A stretch of 64,000 nucleotides of DNA from Bedellia somnulentella. Its lineage: Eukaryota; Arthropoda; Insecta; Lepidoptera; Bedelliidae. A program made the position numbers and the translations under genes. Where the stretch lies: the NCBI GenBank assembly GCA_963576735.1, contig OY755175.1, positions 12,292,401 through 12,356,400 on the forward strand. The letters run 5' to 3'. The notes beneath the pieces were generated by a model that worked only from the letters and a program-made list of their open reading frames with translations, did not search any database and was not told the DNA's origin. This document shows positions 44,641 to 57,471 of the stretch, in pieces (positions within the stretch are counted from its first letter, which is position 1; each line of letters begins with the position of its first letter).

Positions 44641-45106
44641 ACTATTTGTGTGTTATTTTGTATGCAATAAAGTGTTTAAATAAATAAATAAATAACCATA
44701 AGAAGTTAGGCAATTAGCAGGCTATCCATTGTCCGTGTTCATGTAGTTTTGCTAAAATAGCAACCCATGCAGCCTATGTTCGGTAAGTCAGCTGCGACTT
44801 TTGTATAATGAAGTCTTACAAAGAGCGCCAATTTAGCATAATAGCTTGTTTAAGCGTTCAAACGATAATCTGCTCTTACATGTACGACTTGTGAATAGTT
44901 GTGAAGTATTACGGCAAGTTAACCGATTATTTTTGCTTTCTTCTTTGTGATTTTTGTTACTTATTTAATGTTCTGATTCCATTTTAAAGTTTTCTTTTAT
45001 TTATAGTTCATTTTAGAAAGTACTTCTGCGTCAATGACAGATAATTAGAATCAAAATTGAGTTCTGATGATTTTGGGAATGTCTTAGAAGTAAGTATATT
45101 TTACAT

Positions 45107-45178
45107 ACATACATATCCTCACGCCGTTAGTTCCCATTGGGGTAGGCAGAGACTATCCATCGCCGCTTTGGATATCAA
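45107..45178 (-). repeat. Rep-E copy
   Basis: ATATCCTCACGCCGTTAGTTCCC and GGGGTAGGCAGAGACTATCC; same family as 2041-2170. Confidence 0.55.
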
Positions 45179-45229
45179 ATAAATTAACATTATTATTACT
45201 AAATGAGCATAAATCTCATTTTTCGTGCC

Positions 45230-45499
45230 CAGTTAGTATTCGGTGCCGATCTCAGAAATATTTGATGTTATGTGAAATACTTCCTTAGGATAAATATTAG
45301 GTTTATTCGTATCCTGAAATAATCTCGTTGGTAGAATTAGTAAAAAAAGGTTTTTGCAGCCGTTAATTTTGAAAAATAAAGCGTCGTTTTCTATATATGT
45401 AACAAAGCTATAACTTCCAGAAAGACTGCCTCCCAATTCTAAGCCATATTTTTTACACGGGAGCATCTTTGTGGCTAGAGTTATGGTAAAATATGACAA
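45230..45499 (-). other. Unidentified open frame, possible gene or element fragment
   Basis: An 88-codon minus-strand frame with protein-like composition (KMLPCKKYGLELGGSLSG..., then NDALFFKINGC and PKEVFHITSN), ending in a stop at 45233. No family recognised and no splice context established. It may be a relic of a mobile element. Confidence 0.2.
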
Positions 45500-45689
45500 G
45501 GCCCAGAAACGTTATTCTAATTTAATTCATAACATAATATCATATGCTAGTAAATAATTTTATACATGCATGTCTGTTACTTACATTCATATATAGTAAA
45601 TGCAGAATAAATAAAAAGTATACATCTGATTGAAAAACTGGGAGGGAGGTTTACCTTAATAGCCAAAAATAGCAATTAATACTGTCTTT

Positions 45690-45825
45690 GTACCCCTATA
45701 TATACACTAGGTGAACCGGCAAACGTTTTCCATATGTATATGCAAAATTTCACATAAGTTGGTTCACCCGTTTCGGAGGAGTTTGGTGACAAACACGGTG
45801 ACACGTGAATTTTATATTTTAGATT
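45690..45825 (+). repeat. Transposon fragment (Helitron-like text)
   Basis: GGTTCACCCGTTTCGGAGGA and GACAAACACGGTGACACGTG are texts often seen in the 3' regions of insect Helitron-like elements. No CTAG end was seen. Confidence 0.35.
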
Positions 45826-48419
45826 TACCAATGCTGTGTGTCTACTTGGGAGTATGAGAAAAAGTATCCAACGTTACTGCAGTAATAAAGGGATAAGAGG
45901 TATATTTTATCGCAGAGCTGCATTTAATGATCTTTATTTAAATACGGCATATTTAGCACGATTATCGTCTCTATTGAAGCTTCTACTGGCTCAAGCAATA
46001 AAGTCAGTTTTTGCGTTGATGTTAATTTGGTAAGAAACGTCATTTTTAGTAAGTGCCCACATAAATGTTTATTATGTCACATTTAAAACCAATTCTAAGA
46101 ACAACACAACATGAAACTTGTGGATCGCATTGTGGATAATATTTAAAAAATAAACTCAATCTTATAATCCTCTGTATTAATCTTCTAAGAGATGGTGGAG
46201 GAACTAATACTTCTGAACGAAAGGGAAACAAATTTATAAATAAATGAAGGTTTGGGGATATTTTAAGGGTTATCTGTTTTTTCTTTACATTTTTTTTAAA
46301 CAAATTTGTTAAAAGAAAATATAATGATTATATTATTGATTATTCTCACAAAAAACTGTATTTTTTAAAACATTGACTAAGGTTTTTTTTTAAATATGTG
46401 TCATTAAAGGGGTTTTCCGTTTACTTTTATGGATTAAAACTTTAAAGTTGGTAACACTTATTTGCTTCAGCAACATTTTCTAGTAATGGATTTTAATGTT
46501 ATAAAAAGTAATTTATTTTATTTACAAGTGTGTATTATAACCATTACAGCGCTCCTAACAATCTAACTTATTGAATAATGCACTATTGCGGTATGTTATA
46601 TTACCGTAAATTTGATATTGCAAAATCTGCAATATAAAATTTACTATGAGTGATAAAGTTTACTCAATTTGTAAATGTATTGTAAAGCCACACCTTGGTA
46701 GCGTTCGCAAAATTAAATACATCGATACACGCATTACGCGTTATTGCATTTTAACAAAGGTAAAAAAATATATATATGTTAATACAGATATTGATACAAA
46801 TCACTCAATGGTATGTTTACGTTAACACACCATATGTGAACAATAGGCTATTTGACATGAAAATTACAGAGTTGATGATTATGATTTGATAAAGCAATAA
46901 AGAGTAAAAACAAGCATGTTATGTCACAATAACCAGTGCCATGCCATCTTCCACTTTCAATAATTTTGGTAGATATATACATTGTCAATATTGTTTTTTT
47001 TTATGTTTACTCGTATTATAATTGAAAAAAATAAATATGTGTTGATTAAGATTCAGTAGATTATTCTTGACAAATTGTCTTTTAACTAAATAAAACTATT
47101 CTGTGCGTCTGTCACCTTCGCTGAGAGTTATTTATGTGTTTTAAATCAAAAGTATGATCACATAAATACATTATGTGACCCTTTTTTCTTTGAACTTTAG
47201 CAATTAATGCATATTATTGTTTATTTCTTTCATTCAAAATTACTAGGGAGCTGGAAGCCCATTGCCACCTTATATACTTTAGGGGCTCTAATAGGCAACT
47301 GAATCTATAATGCTCATTTGCGGTTTTAGAACGTTTGCATCAGAAGGGACAAGTACATGCACTCAGTTTTTATCGGTTCTTTGAGCGCAGCGCTCACCTA
47401 GGGTTTTATAGAAATTAAAAACCGGCTTCGAAAGAGCTAAAACCCAGACCTGTCGGTTCCAATTGAAATATGATTTTCTGAAGACATCAATTACCTATTA
47501 TGCAAGTGCACATGCTTATATAAATATCCCAGATATAAAAGAAAGGCGTTCATTGCATTAAAACATATTCTATCCAAAAATGCTATGCTATAATTGATTT
47601 TGCTATGAATTAGTAATTAAATGTCAAGTTTACAGTAACTCATGATTATGTGAAACAAAAGTTTTTTTTATGTTTTAATTTATTTTCTTACTGGCCCACG
47701 CAACTTCGGATGTGTAAATTTCATATTTTCTAAGTATAAAAAGGTTGTCTGGAAGAGATCGCTTAAAGCGACAAGACCGCCAATTGTACTTCTATTTAAG
47801 AAATAATTTGTGTATCTTTTTAACTGTGATGTTCAATAAAGAGTTCGCTGGTGTCCTATTGATCTTAGCATATTGATCAATCTGGTTACTTAAACATCTT
47901 TTAATTGTATTTGAAACATTTATAGGCAAAAGGAAACTCCGCACAATTAAACTTCCATTGTGATAAAAACTAGTAATGACAATGTCAGGCAATACGCAAT
48001 GCCTCTGGAGTGTAGTTGATTTATAATTGACTTAATTAACATTTCTAAATATTAATCAACCATTATTGTTTATTTTGTAACAAAGCAATGATGTAACATG
48101 TCTAATCATTGGATCCAAAACTATTATAAGTTTCTGCTATTTAAGGATGTTTCCTGCTATTTGAAATTATCTTCGTATCAATATCGGTATACTCGTAGAA
48201 TAGGTACTAGTGGTTCCTTTTGGTTCAAGAGGCTTTTGGAACTTCTTGATCAAAAATACCACTAACTTTCGGACTTCAAATAGCTCACCATCATTTGTTA
48301 TAGAGTTTAAGAAGTGAATTTTAAGTTTTTACTTGATTGCAAGTAGGAAATATATAATTTGATAGTAAGATAAACTAATGATGATACAAATAAATATTAA
48401 AGATTAATGAATATTGGAA
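45826..48419. other. Gene-poor, AT-rich stretch
   Basis: Only short random frames (for example 46046-46303 minus, 47792-47992 minus). No recognised element. Confidence 0.4.
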
Positions 48420-48535
48420 ATAAATATATATGTATATACATATGTATGTATATATGTATATGCATATGCTCACGGCTATAAATCCCTAGAAGGGGTAGCC
48501 AGAGCTAAGGAATTGGAAATTCCTCAGCCACGTTG
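48420..48535 (-). repeat. TATG microsatellite and Rep-A distal fragment
   Basis: A TATATGTATATACATATG microsatellite leads into CTCACGGCTATAAATCCC and GGGGTAGCCAGAGCTAAGG; broken off at CTCAGCCACG. Confidence 0.7.
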
Positions 48536-48909
48536 AAATAAAATTATTGTAATTTTAATATTATGATGGTGATTTAGTAAACTGGAAAGCAAATAGTTTA
48601 TTGATAGCCTTGCTTTTGCTTGTGAAACAATTGCAATTGCAATTTATTGCAGACTAATGTCTACTGATAATATTTACTGCGAATGATTTATTTCCTACTT
48701 AAAATCATTATCATGTGAACTTCACTTCATATTAAAATTTTAAGTGTTTTAGTAATAATATTTCCTAACCGCCTAACGTTAAAAAATACTACGAAAATTT
48801 CGACATGAAAACACAACAAAATGCCATATTTCTTTTTATATTCAGGAAATTTAATAAAAGTATGTACTCACTGGACAAGCAAAATCCGAACGAATTATAT
48901 AATTTGTTT

Positions 48910-49265
48910 TGTGTTCGGCGTGTCACTGCTGACAACAGCAGCATGTATGAAACCGATTGTTATCGCGCGAGTTCAGGTAGCTCTTGTAATGTCACAGATC
49001 GGTATGGAGACATCGAGTGGAGAGCGCTCGCTTCGAGTCCACATTACCGACGCGCGAGTCACGAGGCCCGCAAGTGGCTAGTTCGCGAGATAAGATAAGG
49101 ATAGGGGAGAGACTTGACGATCCGACTTGCTCTCTCGTTTGAGGAAGACGAAACTGTCGGACGGCGGGCGGCACATTGCCGGTCTCGTACGTGACATGAC
49201 GAGTAAGGGCAACCGACAGTCCTTCACGTATCTATCGCGACCTCGCCTTTGTAGCCCTCATATGT
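48910..49265 (-). promoter_or_regulatory. CpG-rich island, candidate upstream promoter/UTR of NHA
   Basis: About 350 bp of high GC and CpG (GAGCGCTCGC, GACGCGCGAG, CGGACGGCGGGCGGC) with AGATAAGATAAGG GATA sites in very AT-rich surroundings. Frames on both strands (48805-49098 plus and others) show no domain. It lies 11 kb upstream of NHA exon 1, whose UTR has an unused acceptor, so a non-coding first exon here is possible. The strand is inferred. Confidence 0.3.
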
Positions 49266-50123
49266 AGATCGGGTCATGCTATTTTGGCATCGAAATTAAT
49301 ATATGTATATCAATCTGCGTAGAAAAATATCTTTATCCGAAAAAAATCATGACAAAAAAGATAAACTCTCGATCTTTCATAATAGACCATGAATTTCTTA
49401 AAAGTTATAAAAATATGTCGACATACTTGTTGATTTCGATATTCACTAATATAGTGCCTTGTTATGTGAAAGGCATAAAAATTATCAGGAATAAGCAGCT
49501 ACAAATCCACCAATTATGTTCAAAGTACCTATTTGATATTATTTACTAATATATTATAAAAATCTCAAAAAAGCAATATAAATGCGGTTAAAAAAATAAC
49601 AGTTTATTTAAAGCTTCCATGTAATGCACTAAAGAGCAATAAAGTTAACTAATTGTTCATCAGTTAAGGTTAAGTCCTTCAGTGAACGTCTGTCATGTGA
49701 CATGTTAACATAAACATAAGAGAAGAGAGCAAGGTCTATCTCTCAGATTTTATCTTTTGATAAAAGCACATTGCAAATGTCATCAATCCATGAAAAATCG
49801 TGTGATAAACGGAACAGTATATTTCTTTAGTAAAAGTAAGGTTTTCAAAATATTGCAAGGCAAGATAAAAATCAGTTTTTACTACTAGGTTTCTTTTGTA
49901 TATAAGTAATAATTGCATGCTATGAAAACTACGAGGAAGTCACAGTGTCGTGTGCAATTTGGGAAACTTAAACTGATTTGCAATGAAATTAGTTTTCAGT
50001 AAATTTCGTAATGATAGTAAGGTTATAAATTATAAATGATGTTAGATGGTAGAAGTACAATCACACTAATATTAATTAATATTATTCTACTGTAAAAATA
50101 AAAACAAATAAATGCATGCACGA
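49266..50123. other. Non-coding, AT-rich
   Basis: No recognised feature. Confidence 0.4.
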
Positions 50124-50392
50124 TGTAGTGTCGGCTTAGAATAACACTGCCCCATTTCTACCCGTGGGTGATCGTAAGAGGCGACTAAGGGTATAGGGGC
50201 TTATTAAGTGATTTTTGGGCGATGTGGCTGGAGACCCGTCACCAAAAACATTCATTTTATTTATTTTTTATCATTTTATCAATTACCATCTTTTCCCCAA
50301 TCAACTTCCAAAAGTGGCTGAGGAATTTTTCATTCCAAAGCTCTGGCTACCCCGTTAAGGGATTTATAGCCGTGAGTATATGTATGTATGAT
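50124..50392 (+). repeat. Rep-A, full copy
   Basis: TGTAGTGTCGGCTTAGAATA to TATAGCCGTGAGTATATG with ATGT tail; the TTTATTTTACC block is expanded to a longer T/A run. Confidence 0.85.
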
Positions 50393-51137
50393 GTATTACA
50401 AAAACCCTGACCAATTTATATTAGCAAAATATATTAGTTGCAAAATTTTACAATGATAATTCATAATTCAATAAAACATCTAAGCGGGCCCAGTTACTTT
50501 CCTAGTATTTTGTTCCAACAAATAATATAAAATTGTTGTTTTTAGTTTGGGGTAGCAAAAAACCTTTCGAATCAGTTCTTTTTAAACAAAACAAAGATCT
50601 TATATCTCCATTTACATGAAAGTATGTCTAAGTGAGTCAAGTGTATTGATATCTTATCGATGTTGGAGATATTTATGTCATTGACATTCTAGGACGCATC
50701 TTTTTAATGTACGGAGCTGTATGTAAAAAATATTCATATATAAACCTTTTACGTAACGCACATGTTTTTTTGTAAAATTGGTTTCTAATGATATATTTTT
50801 TTTAATATTTAGCTTATGATGTTTTAGAGAGATTTAAAATGTCGTCTAGCTACTTTTTATAAGACACAAACACTTTTACAACAAATTAAGTAAATAAAAG
50901 TCAAAGTCTTGCTGAATTTTTTTTAAGGTTTAAATAAGAAATAGGGAGTTGTATGTTTAACAATAACAGCAAGCTAACCTGTGATCGAACATGCATGTTA
51001 TTTCATGATACATGAGAAAATTCCAATAGAATAATCTTAAATGTGACTGAAAATCATGGCAAACATCACGGAAATCAGAATAATTGATATTGATATAGAA
51101 CTTAAAGGTTCTAGGCATAATTGTTTCTCATATAAGC
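50393..51137. other. Non-coding, AT-rich
   Basis: No recognised feature. Confidence 0.4.
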
Positions 51138-51372
51138 AGTAAGGCTTAGAATGTCACTGCGCCTTTGTACTGACGGGGGTCGTAAAAGATGACTAAGGAC
51201 ATGGTCTTTTTATATGATTTTTGGGTGATGCGGTAGGAGACCCATCACCAACGATACTTTATTTCTACCATCTTGTCCCATATTCCCTGTCTTCCTATCC
51301 AAATGTGGCTGAGCTGTTTCTAGCGCTGCGCTGAAGCTTTGCCTAAATGGCGTGAGTATATGCATGTATGTG
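51138..51372 (+). repeat. Rep-A copy, diverged
   Basis: AAGGCTTAGAATGTCACTGC, GATGCGGTAGGAGACCCATC, ATGGCGTGAGTATATGCATG. Confidence 0.65.
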
Positions 51373-51489
51373 TGTATATAAGTATACTACGCACTGTTGG
51401 TTTGAAGTCTACAAATGCGACAAATATTTGGTGCTATTATGTGAAATTATAACTTACATGGTAAGTGGTCGGACGACGTCACAAATTAT

Positions 51490-51660
51490 AAACAGGACTT
51501 AGAAAAGCACTAATCCATTTTTTTTGTCGTAAGAGCGACTTACTCGTACAATATTAGTGCTTCATACCGTCCATTCTACACTTTATATCTATAAGTGACT
51601 GAAAGATTGCTATTTTTGAAGCTCTGATTACCCCTCACTCCCGGGCGAATATCGTAGTAA
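51490..51660 (+). repeat. Rep-A copy, decayed
   Basis: GGACTTAGAAAAGCACTAATCC, GTCGTAAGAGCGACTTAC, GAAGCTCTGATTACCCCTC. Confidence 0.45.
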
Positions 51661-51914
51661 TATTTAGTAAAGTAAGTAGTATTTTTCAGCGTAGCGGATA
51701 AGCACAATAAAATGTTAACGACTTTAGTTTTCATCAATGGTTGATTCAAATATGGCGAGGGCTATGCTTGGCGTGATTGAATTGCAGTGTAAGAATTAGT
51801 CAGACATTAAAGAAAACAATAGCTCAGATTTGCATTCAATATTTTATCGGCTACATTAATGTTGTAAACAGTTCTGTTCTACAATTTTTGCATAGTTACG
51901 TAATGTAAAGTAAA

Positions 51915-52240
51915 TGATGTGTACAGGCTAAGAATAAAACTAACCCGTTTATTCCGCAAGTGTCATAAGAGGTGACTTAAGGATTTGAGGATTTCTTAGT
52001 AATTTTTGGGGGATGTGACTGCAGACCTATCACCAACCTTGTTCTTAATGTTGAAATCGCCCCAGAAAGGTTTCGTAGTATTCAACAAAGATTAGCTACG
52101 AAAAGGTTCTTAAAAAAAATATACAGACCCAACATAAAGACACAATTTTCCAAAAGTGGCTGAGGAATTTCTAATTCCTTAGATCTGGCTACCCCTTCTT
52201 GGGATTTATAGCCGTGAGTATATGTATGTATTTATGTATG
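51915..52240 (+). repeat. Rep-A copy with a foreign insert
   Basis: Body 51925-52040 (GGCTAAGAATAAAACTAACC, GACTGCAGACCTATCACC) and end 52145-52235 (CCAAAAGTGGCTGAGG to TAGCCGTGAGTATATG) are separated by about 100 bp of unrelated sequence. Confidence 0.6.
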
Positions 52241-52865
52241 TATAAATATACAATGCAAAATAAAATTATAAATTAATTAATTTCAAATATTTGACTCTGG
52301 TACAAAACCGCGGACTATATTTTAAAATGAAATATGAAAATATATACAAATAACCAAATAACCAAATAAATAAACAGCAACAACATCGTGGAACTATTCA
52401 TAGCGCCATCTAGGGTCTCTATTGACGCACTATTTATTGACGTACATTACATTTATGAAAATGAGTAAAACCTTTAATTTTTACGGATAAAGTATTTTAC
52501 GTGTACACTGATGTTATTGTCTACCGGAGCCAGAGCGCAATAAAAGATAATAAAAGCAAGATAATAATTCCAGTTGGAAGGCTGTAGAATGTGTATTTGC
52601 GCCAGTTTTATCGATCGAAACAATAATTCGTTTAAAGAGGATGTGATTTCGTATACTAAATATAATAAAACAAGCACATGAGAATAATAATTCAGTAATT
52701 GTTTATAAGTTTTTCATTCATATTTTCTTGGCGAGTAAAATTTATGTATATAACTAATACCCAAGCAATGTAAACATTGTTGGCTTCTTTTAGGCGTTCT
52801 TTAACTACTTTCCCGCCATTTTGTATTCGTACAAAATGGAGATTAGTTCTGCCCCTTATCACAGG
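52241..52865. other. Non-coding, AT-rich
   Basis: No recognised feature. Confidence 0.4.
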
Positions 52866-52983
52866 TACAGAGTCCAAGCAAAGCGAGGGTACCCGAACAC
52901 CAGGTAACAATGTCGAGTAATGTTCAGAAGTATCAGTACCTCTGCCAATCCCTTTGGGGATATACGGCCTGAAAGTTTGAGTT
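52866..52983 (+). repeat. SINE-T 3' half
   Basis: ACAGAGTCCAAGCAAAGCGAG, CCGAACACCAGGTAACAATG, CTCTGCCAATCCCTTTGGGG. Confidence 0.65.
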
Positions 52984-54079
52984 AATTCATTCCAAGTTTG
53001 AAGATCGTTACCAGACAAGATTATGAAACTTACACTTTTGATTGAACAGGACAACTACTTTCGATCCAATAGTGCGATTTCAAATGTGAAGATTACGCAT
53101 TTCCGTTGAGTATTGCAATAAAGTAATAAAAGGTAATAAACCTAACTACTAGCGCCGTCACATCTCCTAATCGATTGTCTTGCTAGCTCAAGAAATGGGC
53201 AGTGGGATATAAATTCAAAAAAGGTCAAAAATCAGTAGGAAGACATAGATAAGTAAAAAAAACATAGTAGTAAAAAAATCATGAGCCAAAACAATTTTGT
53301 ATTTAATTTTATATTTTTGATGCTATGCAATACAGTTTTGTTGCTGAGGACCATTTTTCTTCACGCCTAATATTTTCGTAGTTGACAGTCGAAGTTTGAA
53401 AACTTTGGTTTTCTTAAGTTTTCTGTGAAACGATTCGTTTGCCGAAATATATGCACCTTACTCTGCAACTTACTTAATAAATGCTGAAAATAACGAACTC
53501 CATACGATCATAAAAAAATGACTTCTTTTTTTAACCAAACATTTTATCTACACATATTTGACGATCTTAAAATGGCGAATATCTCGCGAAACTTTGGTCT
53601 TACAGGATTGAACCATTGAATTAAAATTTCAGGAATCAAACGTCAAAAGAACTACCCCTAATTGAGAGTTTGTTCTGTTATGCTCCGTTTTTATGCCTCA
53701 TTTATTTGTCTTTACTAATATACTACATCCAATCCACGGAATTTATAAAACGAAAATTTGAAACTAGCTCTCAATCTAGATTATTTAAAATACGTTGTAC
53801 TGGAGACACTCCTTCTCAAACAGCATATCGTCGAGCAGCTCTACGAGCTTACGTTTCCCAACCGCGGGCTAGTGAAACAAGCTCAGGTCGCTCTCTTCGG
53901 CTGTCGCAACAAAATGTGCGGTCTTTACTATAACTGTAATGTATAACACAAGGCAAAAGAACTGAAATGTTCAAATACATAAATATAGAACAGATATTAT
54001 TACGTATTTAATAAAATTAAAGTAATCCGCAACCCGCAATAAACCTTAAAAGTTTCACTAAAAGGTCCTAGGTACGATG
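52984..54079. other. Non-coding; small GC-rich block near 53810-53920
   Basis: Two overlapping frames (53670-53933 and 53758-53946) cross the GC-rich block but no family is recognised. The rest is AT-rich. Confidence 0.35.
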
Positions 54080-54235
54080 ACTACACAAACAACATGAACC
54101 ACAAACACCCATACCCGGAAACTAACAACGACTTTCATTATTCATCATAACAATGCTTGCTCTGACCGGGGATCGAACCTCACAGGCCTAAGATCTAGAT
54201 GACTGGGCTATGGCGACTGTTGCCGAGCGGTGAAA
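54080..54235 (-). mobile_element. SINE-D copy
   Basis: Minus reading: head CGCCATAGCCCAGTCATC and B box GAGGTTCGATCCCCGGTC, then CATTGTTATGATGAATAATG and a tail with CCGGGTATGGGTG. Same plan as 54594-54757. Confidence 0.55.
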
Positions 54236-54282
54236 TGATGAGAATGGCAATGGACTAAGCGAGTTTCGATGAGATTTTACGT

Positions 54283-54533
54283 ACATACATACATATTCTC
54301 ACGGCTATAAATCCCTAGAAGGGGTAGCCAGAGCTAAGGAATTCGAAATTCCTCAGCCACGTCTGGAAAGTTGAGTGGGGAAAAGATGGTAAAATAAAGG
54401 TTGTTGGTGATGGGTCTGGTTGCAGAAATCGCCCAAAAATCCCTTAAAAGCCCCGATACCGTTAGTCGCCTCTCACGTACACCCACCGGAAGAAATGGGG
54501 TAGTGCCATTATAAGCCGACACTACACAGCAAG
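54283..54533 (-). repeat. Rep-A, full copy
   Basis: ACATACATACATATTCTCAC tail to TAAGCCGACACTACACAGC. Confidence 0.85.
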
Positions 54534-54593
54534 CTTTTATACTAAAATATTAAACGTTTCACACTCAGAGCCCCTACATAGGACATTTATCTT

Positions 54594-54757
54594 GTGTTTA
54601 GGGTGCCCGAAACATACAAAGACACACACATGCACCCAGAGCCGGAAATAAACATCGATATTCATCATATCAATGTCTACCCCGACCGGGTATTGAACCC
54701 GGGGCCGTCCGCTTCGAAGTCTAATGATCTTCCGACTGAGCTACGACGACCGTCAAA
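54594..54757 (-). mobile_element. SINE-D, full copy
   Basis: Minus reading: GTCGTCGTAGCTCAGTCGGA (A box) and CCCCGGGTTCAATACCCGG (B box in a 5-bp T stem), then GACATTGATATGATGAATATC and CCGGCTCTGGGTGCATG. A tRNA-derived SINE. Confidence 0.65.
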
Positions 54758-54779
54758 CCGCAAAAAAATTGGACAGATA

Positions 54780-54964
54780 AAATTAAAAAGGCAGATTTAT
54801 AGGAAGACGTTAGAGGCTTTGGAGTAGACTCCCCGAGTGACAGCCGATATTAATGCCAAATGCATCACATTAATACAAATACATAGATATGACTTATCTT
54901 TAATAACGTTTTGTATGTGTAAATTAACTGTGTCAACCCGTGCAAAGCCGGCACGGGCTGCTAG
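54780..54964 (+). mobile_element. Helitron 3' end
   Basis: CCCGTGCAAAGCCGGCACGGG forms the terminal hairpin, followed by CTGCTAG (54958-54964) and T. The 5' end is not identified. Confidence 0.5.
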
Positions 54965-54969
54965 TCATT

Positions 54970-55022
54970 TTATATACTAGCAGCTGTGTAGTGTCAACTT
55001 AGAATAGCACTCACCCATTTCT
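54970..55022 (+). repeat. Rep-A head fragment
   Basis: ACTAGCAGCTGTGTAGTGTC and TTAGAATAGCACTCACCC, cut off after CTTCCCGCGG. Confidence 0.6.
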
Positions 55023-55052
55023 TCCCGCGGCGGACGGAGCGTTTTTTTTATT

Positions 55053-55380
55053 TCAAAGACTCAAACGTTCACGCCGAATATCCCCGAAGAGTTTGTCAGA
55101 GGTACTAATGATGTACTTCTGTACATCACGTGATTTTGTCACCTAGTGTACTCACGTAATAGGGGGCAGGCCTATCGCCGTTTTGTACGAATACACTGTC
55201 ACATGACTAAGTACAACATAGTCATGTCGGTTTCCTCACGATGTTTTCCCTCCCTTAACAACCATGATAAATTAACCACACATATATCTTCAGAAAATAC
55301 AAATTAGTGTAGGTCCGACCCGGGATTAGAACACTAGTCGTCTGCATGAAAAATGTTCTACCCACTGACCTATCACGTCT
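55053..55380 (-). mobile_element. SINE-T, long copy
   Basis: Minus reading runs from the tRNA head (GTGATAGGTCAGTGGGTAGA, B box GTTCTAATCCCGGG) to the distal GGGGATATTCGGCGTGAACG. Shorter than 32405-32770 because part of the middle (GTCCAAGC block) is missing. Confidence 0.7.
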
Positions 55381-55436
55381 TTTATTTGTAGTCGTGGGTA
55401 TAATGTATGAATGTTATTATAATAATTATAATATTA

Positions 55437-56413
55437 TCTATACTTATAATAAATCTGTAGAGAGGTCAATTCTGTACATGAAATATATTTTCAAAATAAC
55501 TATCAGGGGGTGATTAGGGATCGATACTGATGCCAAAAATGTAATCAGTAAAATTTTTGTCTGTCTGTCTGTCTGTTGGTTTGTATGTTCCTTATGGAAA
55601 CTAAAACTACTCGACGGATTTTAACGAAACTTGGCACAATTATTCTCCATACTCCTGGGCAGGTCATAGTATACTTTTCAGCAGAGTAGTGCAGGGGAAT
55701 TTAAGGAAATTTTGGGAAAACGGGAAAAGTTACTCCATTTTTTAAGCTTCCGTCGCGTATGCAGCCTTAATGGTTAAATTTACATAGAAATCATGTATGA
55801 CGGAAATATTTTTCATAAAATTATCTAAAAATAAATCCGTAACAGTATATGCCTATCTTTTATGGTTGACTCACAATAACACGTGTAATTCCTGATAGCT
55901 TAGCAGTTCGGAACATTCTGGTTATATTTGTTTACTCTTACGTTTGTAAAACTCTCACTCATCCCTAATTTAAAAAAGGTAACATTATTGCCTATTCAAT
56001 AAAAAAAGAATCATAGAAATCGGTAGAGAAACACCGAAATTATACATAAAATAAGCCATCGCGCCCGTGACCAAAACCAAATCTTTACTAATTTACATAT
56101 AACATACTAGATGGCGCCAGTAGTTGCATGCTCATCGCGTAATGATATATAGTTTGTGGTAATGATTTCTTTTTTATATTTTTATAAATACTTCATAGCG
56201 TTTTATTCCAAAATTTTCTATTAAACGGAAATACTGAACCGTTCATAAAAGTGCATTCAAAATCAACAAACTACACTGTTCAGGGAGTGCTATAAATTTA
56301 ATAAATTGAAAACATTGCGCTAAATTTCACAATGCTTGAGCAGTGACTGAAGAAAGTAACCTCAGATATTTAAAAAACAACTCTACCCGTGCGAAGCTGG
56401 GCCGATCCACTAG
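55437..56413 (+). mobile_element. Non-autonomous Helitron (copy B)
   Basis: TCTATACTTATAATAAATC after A; ends CCCGTGCGAAGCTGGGCCGATCCACTAG before T. No ORF. Nearly collinear with copy A but without one palindrome arm. Confidence 0.85.
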
Positions 56414-57015
56414 TTATAAATATAATGATAGTCTAAAGAGTAAGAAAAAGAGAGTTTTATTTCATTAGACGGCTCTTTTAGCAATAAGGTAATATAACAA
56501 TCTATACATATAATAAATCTGTAGAAAAGTAATTTTTGTACATTGAAGAAATTGAAAAAAAAATAGCCAGCGTGTAAACAGATAAGTAACAGAACCCATT
56601 TCCATTTTTTTTTCAATTTTTGTCTGTTTGTCTGTTTATATGTTTGTTTGTGCGCATATCACGTAAAATCTACGAATTCAATGCTGAAAATGTTTATATA
56701 CAAAAATTATACGTAACTTGAGGTATAACTTAGTTTTTGTTTCATCGAAATCGGTTCACTCTATCAAAAGATATGATTAATTTTGTGAGTTCAAGAAGAA
56801 AAAGATTACGTTACGCAATTCAGTATAGTACTTGCAACGACATCTTAAGTCTAAATATAAAACTAATGTTGATAGTTGGAATCCAAAGTCCGATAGATGG
56901 CGTTGAATAAATGACCCAAAATGCATATCAAATTAAAGCTGATGAAATGAGGATTCCGAATATATACATATCATAACACTTTTATGTTAATATTAATACA
57001 CAAGATGCATTTACA

Positions 57016-57183
57016 ATGCCGAGGGCAGAGATGGCGGCGGCGGCGGCTGCGTTCCGTCGTTGTGTCAGTCGGTCGGTCCGCATAGCACGACAGTGGCGGC
57101 GAGTGGCGGCGCGCGGCGGCGACGGCGGTGGTGGGGATGGGCTCATCTTGAGGTGCGCGACCCCGACCCGAACGGGCAGACAC
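57016..57183 (+). other. CpG-rich exon-like block
   Basis: Plus reading: ATG at 57016 opens 56 codons (MPRAEMAAAAAAFRRCVSR..., Arg/Gly rich) ending at a donor GACAC|GTGAGG. The minus strand is also open (MSPSPPPPSPPRAATRR...). GGC/GCC repeats dominate. It may be a first exon with promoter, a CpG island, or a gene piece captured by a Helitron. Function unknown. Confidence 0.3.
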
Positions 57184-57471
57184 GTGAGGGCAGACAACGT
57201 TGATGGTTTTTAAAATTTTTTAAATTTAATTTATGTGATTCATTTTAAATAATAATTTTGTACAAAGAAACCTTGAATAGGTAAAAATAGGTAGTTAAGT
57301 TTCGGTTGTTTGTGTGTTTGAGGCGAAAAGGCTCCTCAAGTACATAATTTGCGTGAATGAAATTTGGCAGAATGCAAGATAATGATCCAAATACTTTACA
57401 TCCCGGAAAAAAATGTTCTATAAAATATTCACGGCTGATTGAACTAAGAGTACCGGAAAAAACGCCTATAA

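Noticed and set aside
48805..49098. 97-codon plus-strand ORF across the CpG-rich block
   Set aside because: Two overlapping frames are open at once, as expected from composition; no recognisable protein.
57016..57183. Certain first exon of a host gene
   Set aside because: Open on both strands, repeat-rich, and possibly within a Helitron; kept only as an exon-like block.
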